50,831 nt of DNA from an uncultured Lachnospiraceae bacterium. Its GTDB lineage: Bacteria; Bacillota; Clostridia; Lachnospirales; Lachnospiraceae. The notes below the pieces were generated by a model. That model had not been told where the DNA came from. It did no database searches and saw nothing but the letters and a program-made list of their open reading frames with translations. Positions 32,559 to 41,133 of the stretch are shown here, piece after piece. The DNA is taken from contig CAMWQW010000025.1 in assembly GCA_947176505.1 (NCBI GenBank), positions 1-50,831 of the forward strand. The letters are read 5' to 3'. A program made the translations under genes and the position numbers. Position 1 is the stretch's first letter, and each line of letters starts with the position of its first letter.

Positions 32559-35500
32559 ATGGCGGTGATAAGTAATGTATTAGACTTAAGCGGTGTATGG
32601 GAGTTTTGCTTAGATGCGGATAAAGTGGGCATCGAGAAAAAGTATTACGGGCGGACATTGGAGGATACAATTGTACTGCCCGGTACAACCGCCGAGGCGA
32701 AAAAAGGAATACACGGGAATCGGAAAGAGACGGGATATTTAACGGAGCCTTATCATTTTGAAGGTTATGCGTGGTATTCCCGCACTCTGGAGATTCCGGA
32801 AGAATGTATAGGAGATTTAGCGCAGCTTGTGATTGAGCGGACGCGAATCTCCTATGTTTGGTTGGATGACATATTTGTCGGGACGCAGGAGAGCTTTGCT
32901 ACGGTACATTCGTATGACTTGACAAAATATCTGACAAAGATGTCACATAGATTGACTATTATGGTCAGCAATGTGGATTACAAAACAAGCGGCGGACATA
33001 TGACGTCGCCCGATACGCAGACGAATTGGAACGGAATGCTTGGGCGGATTGCGCTCTTTTTTGAAAAGGCAGTGCGCGTGAGTGATTTGTGCGTGATGAC
33101 CGATGCAGAAACGAGGAGCATCGGGGTGCGGTTTGCACTGGAGTGGCGGGACAGCTTCATGAAGTCAATGGGGAACTTACCAGAGCTGACTAATGTGGTC
33201 ATTACTTGTGTTTCAAGGGACGATTCCGCGCAGAAGCTTGTTGAGTCGTGCAGTAAGATAAGTATACGTCCGGGAATGACGGAGTATGACTGGCAGATAG
33301 AAATACCGGAGGAGCAGACCATTGCGCTGTGGAATGAATATACGCCGAATCTATATGAGGTTGCGGTGAAGATTGTGACAGAGCAGAGTCAAACAGTATT
33401 GGGACAGGCGATGGCGACGGTTGGTTTTCGCGATTTACATACGGAGGGCAGAACTTTTTATCTGAATGATTTACCGATCATGCTGCGTGGCAAGCATGAC
33501 GGAATGATTTTTCCGTTGACGGGTTATGCGCCGATGGATAAGGCTTCATGGCTGAAACTATTTAGTATTGCGAGAGAATACGGTATCAATCATTATCGGT
33601 TTCATACGTGCTGCCCGCCGGAGGCTGCCTTTGAAGCGGCGGATGAGATGGGAATCTATCTGGCGCCGGAGTTGCCCTTTTGGGGAACGGTGGCTGGAGA
33701 GGAAGAGACAGACAAAGAACGGGAAGCCAGAGAATGGCTGCTTCAGGAAGGATTCCGTATTCTGAAAACATTCGGCAATCACCCTTCTTTTCTAATCTTT
33801 TCATTGGGGAATGAATTGTGGGGGAGTCAACAGGTGCTCAACGATATTTTAGGTCAGTACAAGGCAGCAGACAAGCGGCACTGGTATGTGCAGGGCTCCA
33901 ATAACTTTCAGTTTTGCCCGGTGATTCTTGAAAATGATGACTTTTTCAGCGGAGTGCGCTTTAGCAAAGACAGGCTGTTTCGCGGTTCCTATGCGATGTG
34001 TGATGCACCGCAGGGACATATTCAGGTGAACATGCCGGATAGCTGCTATAGTTATGATGATATGATTTGTCCGGTGCGGGAAGAAACATCGGAAGAAGAC
34101 GAGAGAGGAGAGACGCTGCCGGAAGCTGGAGGGCAGGCGGCACAGATAAAGGAAAAAGATACAGGATTGGCAGCAGAAGTGCATCTGCAAGATGAGGTGG
34201 AGATTCAGTTCGGCACCGGTACGAAGAAGGTGAAGGCGCAAAAACTGGAAGAACTGACCGCGCATGTACCGGTAGTGTCCCATGAAATAGGGCAGTATGA
34301 GATTTATCCGGATTACAACGAGATTGAGAAGTACACGGGTGTTTTACAGCCGGAAAACTTGCGCATTTTCAGGAAACGGCTTGAGGAAAAGGGAATGCTT
34401 CATATGGCGGAGAAGTTTTTCAGGGCATCGGGACATCTTGCAGTGGAGTGCTATAAGCGGGAATTGGAAACGGCGTTCCGAAGCCGGGAACTGGCGGGCT
34501 TCCAACTTTTGGATTTACAGGATTTCACGGGACAGGGCACTGCGCTTGTGGGGATTCTGGATGCTTTTATGGACAACAAAGGACTGATCAGCGCCGGAGA
34601 GTGGCGTGAATTCTGCAATGACAGGGTAGTGATGCTCAAGTTTCCGACCTATGTCTATCAAGCGGGCGGACAGTTTGAGTACGAAGTACAGTTGTGTGAT
34701 ATGCGTCCGGAGGACAATATTCCAGTAAAAATCAGCGTTACGATGACCGTGAGCGGGAGAGCATATAAAGATGCTGAGAGGGAGGATGCCGTAAAAGCAG
34801 ACGTGACCAAGGCTGACGTGGCAGACAGGGTGATTGCATGTGAATACCATGAGGCGGTATTGGAATTAACCAGATTAAAAAGCTGTGGACGAGGCAGCCT
34901 TCCGATTCCTGATTTCGAGGAGCCGACGGAGGTCAGAGTGACGGTTTCGGTGACAGAGAATTTGAATCTCATGAACCATTACGATATCTATGTATATCCG
35001 GCAGCGGAGAAACGTCGGGCGGCAAAGAGGCAGGGAACAGCCGCATACAGCCGACTCGTGGAGAACCGACAGACAGACATGGGTAAACAGAGCTCAGAGG
35101 AACAAGAAGTGCTTGTCACGGGCGATATGCGGCAGATGCTTGAGGGATTGCGCGCCGGAAGAAAAGTATTGTATTTCGGAGACAGTATTTGGGAGAAATA
35201 TTCGATTGAAGGAACTTACTGCACGGATTTCTGGTGCTACCCGATGTTTGCCTCCATATCAGAGAGTATGGGCAGAACACTGCCGATTGGAACGATGGGA
35301 TTATGCATGGATGAAGCGCATCCGCTTTTTAATAAATTTCCTACGAGCGGCTGTACGACACCACAGTGGTGGAATATTGTGACGAATGCGAGGGTGGCGG
35401 TTTTAGACGACCTGCCTGTAGAACCGATTATCTGGATGATTGATAATTTCGGCAGGAACCATAAGCTGGGACTGTTATTTGAAGGAAAAGCAGGGGCGGG

Positions 35501-35672
35501 CAGTCTGCTCGTCTGCCAGTCGAAGTTACATGAGATTGACAGTCCGGAAGTGAACTGGTTCTATAACAGCCTGCTTGACTATATGGAATCGGAATATTTT
35601 GCACCGGCGCAGGAAATTGAGGAGGCGTGGCTTGAGGAGGTATATGGTAAGAAAGAAGAAAAGGGGCGTTAA
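32559..35672 (+). CDS. glycoside hydrolase family 2 protein
   Basis: A 1037-residue cytoplasmic (no signal peptide) GH2 enzyme. The jelly-roll sugar-binding domain is at about residues 1-180 (LSGVWEFCLD, GYAWYSRTLEIP), an Ig-like domain at 185-300 and the TIM barrel from about 300. NHPSFLIFSLGNELWG carries the acid/base Glu419, and VVSHEIGQYEIYP the likely nucleophile Glu576. Between them lies a charged insertion (about 510-560). The C-terminal 350 residues form further beta-rich domains. The barrel details differ from classic LacZ, and the substrate (galactoside, glucuronide, mannoside or a pectic side chain) cannot be told. GCGGAGAATACT precedes ATG 32559. It follows the propeller lipoprotein by 131 bp, probably as one operon or regulon. 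Confidence 0.88.
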   Translation: MAVISNVLDLSGVWEFCLDADKVGIEKKYYGRTLEDTIVLPGTTAEAKKGIHGNRKETGYLTEPYHFEGYAWYSRTLEIPEECIGDLAQLVIERTRISYVWLDDIFVGTQESFATVHSYDLTKYLTKMSHRLTIMVSNVDYKTSGGHMTSPDTQTNWNGMLGRIALFFEKAVRVSDLCVMTDAETRSIGVRFALEWRDSFMKSMGNLPELTNVVITCVSRDDSAQKLVESCSKISIRPGMTEYDWQIEIPEEQTIALWNEYTPNLYEVAVKIVTEQSQTVLGQAMATVGFRDLHTEGRTFYLNDLPIMLRGKHDGMIFPLTGYAPMDKASWLKLFSIAREYGINHYRFHTCCPPEAAFEAADEMGIYLAPELPFWGTVAGEEETDKEREAREWLLQEGFRILKTFGNHPSFLIFSLGNELWGSQQVLNDILGQYKAADKRHWYVQGSNNFQFCPVILENDDFFSGVRFSKDRLFRGSYAMCDAPQGHIQVNMPDSCYSYDDMICPVREETSEEDERGETLPEAGGQAAQIKEKDTGLAAEVHLQDEVEIQFGTGTKKVKAQKLEELTAHVPVVSHEIGQYEIYPDYNEIEKYTGVLQPENLRIFRKRLEEKGMLHMAEKFFRASGHLAVECYKRELETAFRSRELAGFQLLDLQDFTGQGTALVGILDAFMDNKGLISAGEWREFCNDRVVMLKFPTYVYQAGGQFEYEVQLCDMRPEDNIPVKISVTMTVSGRAYKDAEREDAVKADVTKADVADRVIACEYHEAVLELTRLKSCGRGSLPIPDFEEPTEVRVTVSVTENLNLMNHYDIYVYPAAEKRRAAKRQGTAAYSRLVENRQTDMGKQSSEEQEVLVTGDMRQMLEGLRAGRKVLYFGDSIWEKYSIEGTYCTDFWCYPMFASISESMGRTLPIGTMGLCMDEAHPLFNKFPTSGCTTPQWWNIVTNARVAVLDDLPVEPIIWMIDNFGRNHKLGLLFEGKAGAGSLLVCQSKLHEIDSPEVNWFYNSLLDYMESEYFAPAQEIEEAWLEEVYGKKEEKGR

Positions 35673-35690
35673 AACCCCTTCTCTTTTAAA
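35657..35690. terminator. short terminator shared by convergent genes
   Basis: AAGGGG (35661-35666) and CCCCTT (35675-35680) with a CGTTAAAA loop, flanked by A-rich and T-rich sequence on the two sides. It spans the stop codons of both the GH2 gene and the lipase gene. The stem is short. Confidence 0.5.
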
Positions 35691-37063
35691 TCGTGCACCA
35701 GATTTACATAGAATTCCCGCACATCGAAGCCGGAAATATTTTCTCTGTTTAAGTCAATCATATCACCGTGTGAGATACCCCTGCCGCTTGGCACGGTCAG
35801 GCAGGTAAAGCTGCTGCCCCATTTCATGCTGTCTACAGATACCAGACCGTCGTTTGCACCGTCGAAGTGCTTTACCATGGGATAAGACATATTGAGCGGG
35901 AATCTGCCGCTGAAAGCCTCATTCATCTTGGAACCTACGCTTTGGTAGTATACCGAGGGAACATCGGGCAGCAGTGTATCAAGCCGGCTGCAGGAGGAAG
36001 CAGTCAAATCCTGCACGGCTTCCATGAAATCCGGGCGGGAATCTCCCAGAAGCGCGAGCGCAGCGTTGTATTTGACGGCGACTTTCTCACACACGGCATC
36101 GGGAATCTTATCTAATAGGTAATCGGCAAAAATACATCCCCTGTGGGGTGTATTTATTGTGGTCAAAGATGCCACGTATTCGGATGCTCCACAGGAGGAT
36201 ATCGCGTAGCGGCTGTCCAGCCCGCCTTTGGAGTGGGCGATGATATTGACTTTCTCACAGCCGGTCTCCTGCACAATCTGTTTGATACGCTCGGTCAGTT
36301 CCTCGCCGCATTTGGCTACGGAGGCGGCAGACTGCTGGCATCCGTAGAAGAGTGACGCACCGTTTCTGATCAGTTCGGCGGGAATTCTGCCCCAATAGTT
36401 GAAAAAACGAAAATCGCGGAAGAATACGCCGTGGACGAGCAGAATCGGATAGCGGGTATGACATTCTTGATTCTCGGCGCGTATCCTGTTCAGCATATAT
36501 TTTTCATTTTCATAGATTACTTCATTGCTCGTGATACGGATAATTTTGCACAGAGCGTAAATCTGTACAAACGGAATCCATCCGCAGACAGCGCCGATGA
36601 TACGCCATTTGATGCCAAGCTGCACGGAAGTCAGGTATACGCGTATGATACCGTTCCAGAACAGAATAAGCTCTACCAAAAGGGCGAGGAGAAGATAACG
36701 GATCCAGACGAGAGGATAGCCGAATCCGGGCTCGACGTGGTCGGGAATGGCGGTGAGAAGTGCGGCTATGCAACAGATAATCTCGATGACTGTAGTCGCA
36801 AGAAAAATCTGTAGCAGTGAAGTACCGTCTGACAGAATTTTATTGCGCATAGTCGAGGTTTTGCGGATTGACAAAGTGGGGAAAAAATTTATGTATATAA
36901 TCAGAAGATAGCAAATGATTTCACAAGTCTTGCAGACGGATGGGAGCAAGACGTTGATATATCCGTTATAATAGAGACAGGCGCAGATAAAGCGGATGTT
37001 CAGCGCTGCCAGAATTATCAGTGCGGACAATATTTTACAGAATGTTTTGCTAAAAGACTTCAT
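35669..37063 (-). CDS. membrane-anchored lipase/esterase of the alpha/beta-hydrolase fold
   Basis: A 464-residue protein; GGAGG seven bases before ATG 37063 fixes the start (the frame extends to 37204). The first 210 residues hold about five hydrophobic segments, then a hydrolase domain begins at YPILLVHGVFFRDFRFFNYWG, the oxyanion-hole motif of triacylglycerol lipases. The nucleophile elbow is IIAHSKGGLDSRYA (Ser278). The Asp in FDGANDGLVSVDS and the His in RGISHGDMID complete the triad in the order and spacing of family I-type lipases. A polytopic N-terminal half joined to a lipase is unusual; the catalytic domain may act on membrane lipids or on lipids taken from the diet. It is transcribed alone and converges with the GH2 gene. 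Confidence 0.88.
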   Translation of the reverse strand: MKSFSKTFCKILSALIILAALNIRFICACLYYNGYINVLLPSVCKTCEIICYLLIIYINFFPTLSIRKTSTMRNKILSDGTSLLQIFLATTVIEIICCIAALLTAIPDHVEPGFGYPLVWIRYLLLALLVELILFWNGIIRVYLTSVQLGIKWRIIGAVCGWIPFVQIYALCKIIRITSNEVIYENEKYMLNRIRAENQECHTRYPILLVHGVFFRDFRFFNYWGRIPAELIRNGASLFYGCQQSAASVAKCGEELTERIKQIVQETGCEKVNIIAHSKGGLDSRYAISSCGASEYVASLTTINTPHRGCIFADYLLDKIPDAVCEKVAVKYNAALALLGDSRPDFMEAVQDLTASSCSRLDTLLPDVPSVYYQSVGSKMNEAFSGRFPLNMSYPMVKHFDGANDGLVSVDSMKWGSSFTCLTVPSGRGISHGDMIDLNRENISGFDVREFYVNLVHDLKEKGF

Positions 37064-37270
37064 TAGTATCCTCCGGAGTAGGTTTATATCCATAATATTC
37101 CTGTGATTTTGTAAATACGAGTATACAGCCATTTGCTTTTGCGGTATAATCCAATGTTGAACAGGCTTTTGGTTAGTATAAGTACCAGCCGTGTGCATAC
37201 ACAATATATTTGATACAGATATCGTAGCAAATTAATAGTTATAATGCAAGGTCGGAGGAATTTCACTAAG

Positions 37271-38650
37271 ATGGAAGTCAAGGTAAAAACACGAGAGGAA
37301 CGTATGGCGACGGAGTCTGTCGGCAAACTGATGGCAAGCATGACGCTGCCGGCAATCCTCGCGCAGATTATCAATATTTTATATAGTGTGATAGACCGTA
37401 TTTACATCGGACACATGGAAGGGGTAGGAGCCAATGCGCTGACGGGTGTGGGCGTGACCTTCTGCATTACGATGTTTATCTCGGCGTTCTCTGCTTTTAT
37501 CAGCAACGGAGCAGCGCCCTTAGCAGCTATCTGGCTCGGAAAGGGTGACAGAGAACATGCGGAGAAGATACTGGGCAACAGTGTCAGTTTCCTGATTGTC
37601 TGTACGGTCGTGCTGATGGCTGTTTTCTATGCATTTCAAAAGCCGCTGTTATATATGTTCGGCGCCAGCGATGCAACAATCGGTTATGCTATGGACTATC
37701 TGACTATTTATCTGGCGGGAACGCTTTTTGTGGAGCTTGCGCTGGGGTTAAACGCTTTTATCATCTGTCAGAGTCAGCCTAAGATAGCGATGTTCTCTGT
37801 ACTGATCGGGGCAGTAGCGAACATTGTCTTAGACCCAGTCTTTATATTCGGGCTGAATATGGGAGTCAAAGGGGCGGCGACAGCGACGGTGATTTCACAG
37901 GGACTGAGTGCGGCGTGGGTTATGTCGTTCCTGTTCGGAAAGAAATCGTCGCTCAAGATTCGCAGAAGTTGTATGCGTATGGAGAAAGGGATTTTGGGCA
38001 GTGTGTTTTCGCTGGGTATTTCGCCTTTTATCATGAATGCGACAGAGAGTTTTATCAGTATTGTATTAAATCATGGGCTGCAGGTATATGGCGGAGATAT
38101 GTACGTTGGTTCCCTAACGATTATGCAGAGCATTATGCAGTTGTTCTCTGCGCCGATCAACGGATTTACACAGGGCATGACTCCTATAGTCAGTTACAAT
38201 TACGGGGCGAAAAATTTTGACCGGGTGAAAATGCTGTATCGGTGGATGATAGGAATGTGTTTCGGGTTCCGCTTCCTGTCAACGGCGACAGCGATGATTC
38301 TTCCGGCATTTTACGCGGGATTCTTCACAAATGAGGCGGAACTTGTGACATTGACCGGACAAGTTATGCCGATTTTTATGGCAGGTATGCTCGTGTTTGG
38401 CTTGCAAAACGGTATCCAGCCTACGTTTCTGGCGCTGGGGCAGGCGAAGATATCTCTCTTTATAGCGGTGCTTAGGAAGATTATTCTACTGATTCCGCTG
38501 GCGATTATTCTGCCGCACTTCATGGGTGTGATGGGCGTTTACTGGGCGGAGCCGGTTTCGGACATTATTTCGGCAACTACGGCATCTGTGCTTTTCTTAT
38601 TTAATATAAAGAAAATTCTGTCGGAAGAGTCTCTGGCGAAAATCCACTAG
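37271..38650 (+). CDS. MATE-family efflux transporter (second)
   Basis: A MATE exporter of 459 residues if ATG 37271 is used (GGAGG 12 bases upstream); ATG 37244 and ATG 37304 are in frame. Twelve membrane helices in two halves are visible. The N-terminus RMATESVGKLMASMTLPAI and the loop GFTQGMTPIVSYNYGAKNFDR at the start of the second half are characteristic. It differs clearly from the MATE at 25526 and belongs to a different subgroup, with the NIVLDPVFIFGLNMGVKGAA segment typical of DinF/NorM-like clostridial proteins. Substrate unknown. Transcribed alone, divergent from the lipase gene. Confidence 0.93.
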   Translation: MEVKVKTREERMATESVGKLMASMTLPAILAQIINILYSVIDRIYIGHMEGVGANALTGVGVTFCITMFISAFSAFISNGAAPLAAIWLGKGDREHAEKILGNSVSFLIVCTVVLMAVFYAFQKPLLYMFGASDATIGYAMDYLTIYLAGTLFVELALGLNAFIICQSQPKIAMFSVLIGAVANIVLDPVFIFGLNMGVKGAATATVISQGLSAAWVMSFLFGKKSSLKIRRSCMRMEKGILGSVFSLGISPFIMNATESFISIVLNHGLQVYGGDMYVGSLTIMQSIMQLFSAPINGFTQGMTPIVSYNYGAKNFDRVKMLYRWMIGMCFGFRFLSTATAMILPAFYAGFFTNEAELVTLTGQVMPIFMAGMLVFGLQNGIQPTFLALGQAKISLFIAVLRKIILLIPLAIILPHFMGVMGVYWAEPVSDIISATTASVLFLFNIKKILSEESLAKIH

Positions 38651-38688
38651 ATGCTGCGTAGATTTTGTATAGATTCCGCATAGAAGGC

Positions 38689-38717
38689 TTGACATCAGGG
38701 TACTCTTATGTTACATT
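38689..38717 (+). promoter_or_regulatory. promoter of the riboswitch-CaCA transcript
   Basis: TTGACA (38689-38694), 17 bp, TACATT (38712-38717). Transcription would begin about 38724, just before the riboswitch P1 strand. Confidence 0.8.
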
Positions 38718-38723
38718 ATGTCA

Positions 38724-38890
38724 CAAGTTAAGAGGGAGTAGTTATCCTGTGTAAGCAACATACCCTGACATAAGTCATGTTTACACGCTTTCTGTTTCCG
38801 GTCACAGAGCTGTGACCTGTTTCTGATGATAAGAAATGATGGAAAGAACGAGACTTTTAGCATCGTGGAATGCAGGAAGTCTCTTTTTTG
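38724..38890 (+). ncRNA. yybP-ykoY (manganese-sensing) riboswitch with terminator
   Basis: The leader of the CaCA antiporter gene carries the conserved pieces of the yybP-ykoY class: loop GGGAGTAG (38734-38741), CTGACA (38765-38770), a central hairpin GGTCACAG/CTGTGACC (38800-38817) and the 3' loop ACGAGAC (38848-38854). P1 can form from TTAAGAG (38728-38734) with CTTTTAG (38854-38860). The intrinsic terminator, GAGACTT (38850-38856) with AAGTCTC (38877-38883) and a T-run, uses the same 3' strand, so the two are mutually exclusive. Known members bind Mn2+ and switch expression on. The identification rests on recognised motifs, not a covariance search. Confidence 0.82.
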
Positions 38891-38928
38891 TTTTACAGAA
38901 GTATAAGACTTCGGAACGGAGGAAGATA

Positions 38929-39879
38929 ATGGAAGTTGTAATTCAGGTGGCGTTATTGGCAGTAGGATTTGTATTGTTGGTAAAGGGTGCAGACTGGTTT
39001 GTGGAAGGTGCAAGCAAGCTGGCGGAGAGGTTCGGCATACCGCAGCTTGTCATCGGACTGACTATCGTGGCGATGGGAACATCTCTACCGGAGGCGGCGG
39101 TCAGTGTATCTGCAGCGCTCAAGGGAAGCGCGGAGATTACCATTGGCAATATTGTGGGAAGCAATATTATGAATGTGCTTGTGATTCTGGGAATCACTTC
39201 AGTCATCACACCCATTGCGGTGCAGAAATCCACCGTCAAATATGAGATTCCGTTTGTGATTGTAGTATCGGCAGTACTTATGGGAATCGGTTATACGGAT
39301 CATGTGGTCGGGAGAACAGACGGCATTGTTCTGTGGGCATTGATGTTCCTCTATCTGGGTTATCTGCTTGTGATGGCGAAGAAAGGAAACGGATTGCCGG
39401 AAGGGGAGAGTGAAGAAGAACGGGACGACAAGCCGATGCCCATCTGGAAAATGCTTTTGCTCATTCTGATAGGCGGCGTGATGATTGTGGTCGGTTCCGA
39501 TGTGGCGGTGGACGCAGCGACGGCGCTGGCAAGGATATTCGGCATGAGCGAGAGATTAATCGGTTTGACGATTGTGGCATTTGGTACGTCTTTACCTGAG
39601 CTTGTGACGAGTGCGACCGCGGCGGTCAAGGGTAAGGCGGATATCGCCGTTGGAAATATTGTGGGAAGCAACATCTTCAATGTTCTGTTTGTGGTTGGTA
39701 CTTCGGCGCTGATTACACCTGTTGCCTATGCAGCGAATTTCTTGGTGGACAGTATTGTATGTATTGCGACGGTAGCGCTTTTGTGGGTGCTCGTTGTGAA
39801 AAATAAACGGCTCGGACGGGCAGGTGGTGCATGTATGCTGGCGTGTTATGCGGCGTATTTTGTGTATTTGATACGGTAA
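38929..39879 (+). CDS. CaCA-family cation antiporter (YrbG-like)
   Basis: A 316-residue antiporter with about ten helices in two inverted repeats. Each repeat holds the alpha motif: GTSLPEAAVSVSAALKG with ITIGNIVGSNIMNVLVILG, and GTSLPELVTSATAAVKG with IAVGNIVGSNIFNVLFVVG. A charged cytoplasmic loop (about residues 150-175, EGESEEERDDKP) separates the halves. Members exchange Ca2+ or other cations for Na+ or H+. Control by a yybP-ykoY riboswitch suggests that here it may export manganese or respond to Mn2+. GGAGGAAGATA precedes ATG 38929; the frame runs back to 38836 into the riboswitch. Confidence 0.93.
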   Translation: MEVVIQVALLAVGFVLLVKGADWFVEGASKLAERFGIPQLVIGLTIVAMGTSLPEAAVSVSAALKGSAEITIGNIVGSNIMNVLVILGITSVITPIAVQKSTVKYEIPFVIVVSAVLMGIGYTDHVVGRTDGIVLWALMFLYLGYLLVMAKKGNGLPEGESEEERDDKPMPIWKMLLLILIGGVMIVVGSDVAVDAATALARIFGMSERLIGLTIVAFGTSLPELVTSATAAVKGKADIAVGNIVGSNIFNVLFVVGTSALITPVAYAANFLVDSIVCIATVALLWVLVVKNKRLGRAGGACMLACYAAYFVYLIR

Positions 39880-39930
39880 AAAAACGAGCAAGCTCGTTTG
39901 CGAGATTCGCTTCGCGAACTCGGTAAGATG
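39877..39930. repeat. palindromic island at the CaCA stop codon
   Basis: Immediately after TAA 39877-39879: AAACGAGC-AA-GCTCGTTT (39882-39899), then CGAGATTCGC-TTC-GCGAACTCG with one bulged A, then GATGC-TAC-GCATC. The first hairpin is identical, base for base, to the one next to the histidine kinase stop (27716-27733, 27785-27802). Confidence 0.75.
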
Positions 39931-39985
39931 CTACGCATCGCGGTGTTTTGGCGGACTTGGCGAAACAGAACGGGTTTTCAAACGT

Positions 39986-40022
39986 AAAGAAAGAGTTGAC
40001 TTAATCAGTCAACTCTTTCTTT
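39986..40022. terminator. bidirectional terminator overlapping the DegV stop
   Basis: A perfect 15-bp stem, AAAGAAAGAGTTGAC (39986-40000) with GTCAACTCTTTCTTT (40008-40022). The DegV stop codon (40005-40007) lies at its loop. It can serve both convergent transcripts. Confidence 0.85.
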
Positions 40023-40892
40023 TCCCCAGAAGAAAACGGCTACCGTACCCGGACCGGTGTGGCTGCCGATGGTAGTACCAATATTGTTGATTAAGACCTT
40101 GCCGTTTAACTTCGGAAAACGTTCTTCGATCAAATCGGCGACGGCTCTTGCGTCCTCATAGCATGCAGACTGTGAAATATAGCATTTGCCATTGTAATCG
40201 CGTCCTTCTTCGAGACACTCTTCCATTTTGTCCACGACAGTCTGAATGACTTTGCGTTTGGTGCGGATTTTATATCTCGGAATCAGTTGACCTAAGTAGT
40301 TTACATTTAAAAGCGGGCAGATATTTAACATACCGCCGATGAAACCGGAGGCTTTGGAGATACGACCGCCTTTAATATAGAAAGTTAAATCGGTGGAGAA
40401 GAACCAGTGATTTAACTTCAATCTGTTTTTCTCTGCCCACTCATATACTTCGTCAACGCTCCTGCCTTCGTCGCGCAGGTCGGCAAGTCTGTCCATGAGA
40501 AGACCGTAGCCGGACGATGCCGCCAGTGAATCCAGAACATAAATTTTGCGGTCGGGATACTGTTCTTCGAGAGTGTCTTTTGCTACCATGGCGGAATTTA
40601 ACACGCCGGAGATGCCGGAAGAAAGGCATAGGTGCAGAATATCTTTGCCTTCTTTGAGAAAAGGCTCAAAATAACTGATAAATTCGTCAACATTAATCTG
40701 GGAGGTTTTCGTATCGGCGCCGTTTGCCATGGCACTGTAGAATTTGTCAAAGGACATTGTTTTGCCAAGATCGTCCCGATATTGTACGCCGTCCAGTTCA
40801 TAGTGGAAACAAATGTAGGAGATGGCACGGTCACGGAAATGCTCTTCGGTTAAATCTGCTGTAGAGCAGCAGCTGAGAATGTATTCGCTCAT
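40005..40892 (-). CDS. DegV-family fatty-acid-binding protein
   Basis: A 295-residue DegV protein. The N-terminal half has the fatty acid-binding EDD fold with the conserved TSQI (TKTSQINVDEFISYF) and LCLSSGISGVLNSA motifs. The C-terminal half has FYIKGGRISKASGFIGGMLNICPLLNVNYLG (in part) and ends with IGTTIGSHTGPGTVAVFF, all diagnostic. Such proteins (FakB type) present acyl chains to a FakA fatty acid kinase for phospholipid synthesis; no FakA gene is in the window. AGGAAAGG before ATG 40892. Transcribed alone, divergent from the PPi-PFK gene. Confidence 0.93.
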   Translation of the reverse strand: MSEYILSCCSTADLTEEHFRDRAISYICFHYELDGVQYRDDLGKTMSFDKFYSAMANGADTKTSQINVDEFISYFEPFLKEGKDILHLCLSSGISGVLNSAMVAKDTLEEQYPDRKIYVLDSLAASSGYGLLMDRLADLRDEGRSVDEVYEWAEKNRLKLNHWFFSTDLTFYIKGGRISKASGFIGGMLNICPLLNVNYLGQLIPRYKIRTKRKVIQTVVDKMEECLEEGRDYNGKCYISQSACYEDARAVADLIEERFPKLNGKVLINNIGTTIGSHTGPGTVAVFFWGKERVD

Positions 40893-41039
40893 AAATTTTC
40901 CTTTCCTGATTGTTGATAGTTACTATGGCGTGGCAAGGACTTTTATAAGATTTGTGACAAATTTCTTATGGAATATACGCCCTGCCGACTCTAAGAGTGT
41001 AGCATTTTTTGGAGATAAGTTCAATAAACAACCTTTTCC

Positions 41040-41095
41040 TTGTGTTGTCTGGATTTATTTGGTATAATCGTGTTGATGTCCGGAAATGCCGGACA
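41040..41095 (+). promoter_or_regulatory. promoter and leader hairpin of the PPi-PFK gene
   Basis: TTGTGT (41040-41045), 17 bp, TATAAT (41063-41068). The start of the transcript forms a perfect hairpin, TGTCCGG-AAATG-CCGGACA (41077-41095), which may stabilise the mRNA 5' end. Confidence 0.75.
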
Positions 41096-41133
41096 GGCAG
41101 TCAATGTAGAAAATAGATAAAGGAGAGATAACA

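Noticed and set aside
38836..38928. N-terminal extension of the CaCA protein
   Set aside because: The open frame runs through the riboswitch terminator; GGAGG before ATG 38929 and the hydrophobic start MEVVIQVALL mark the real beginning.
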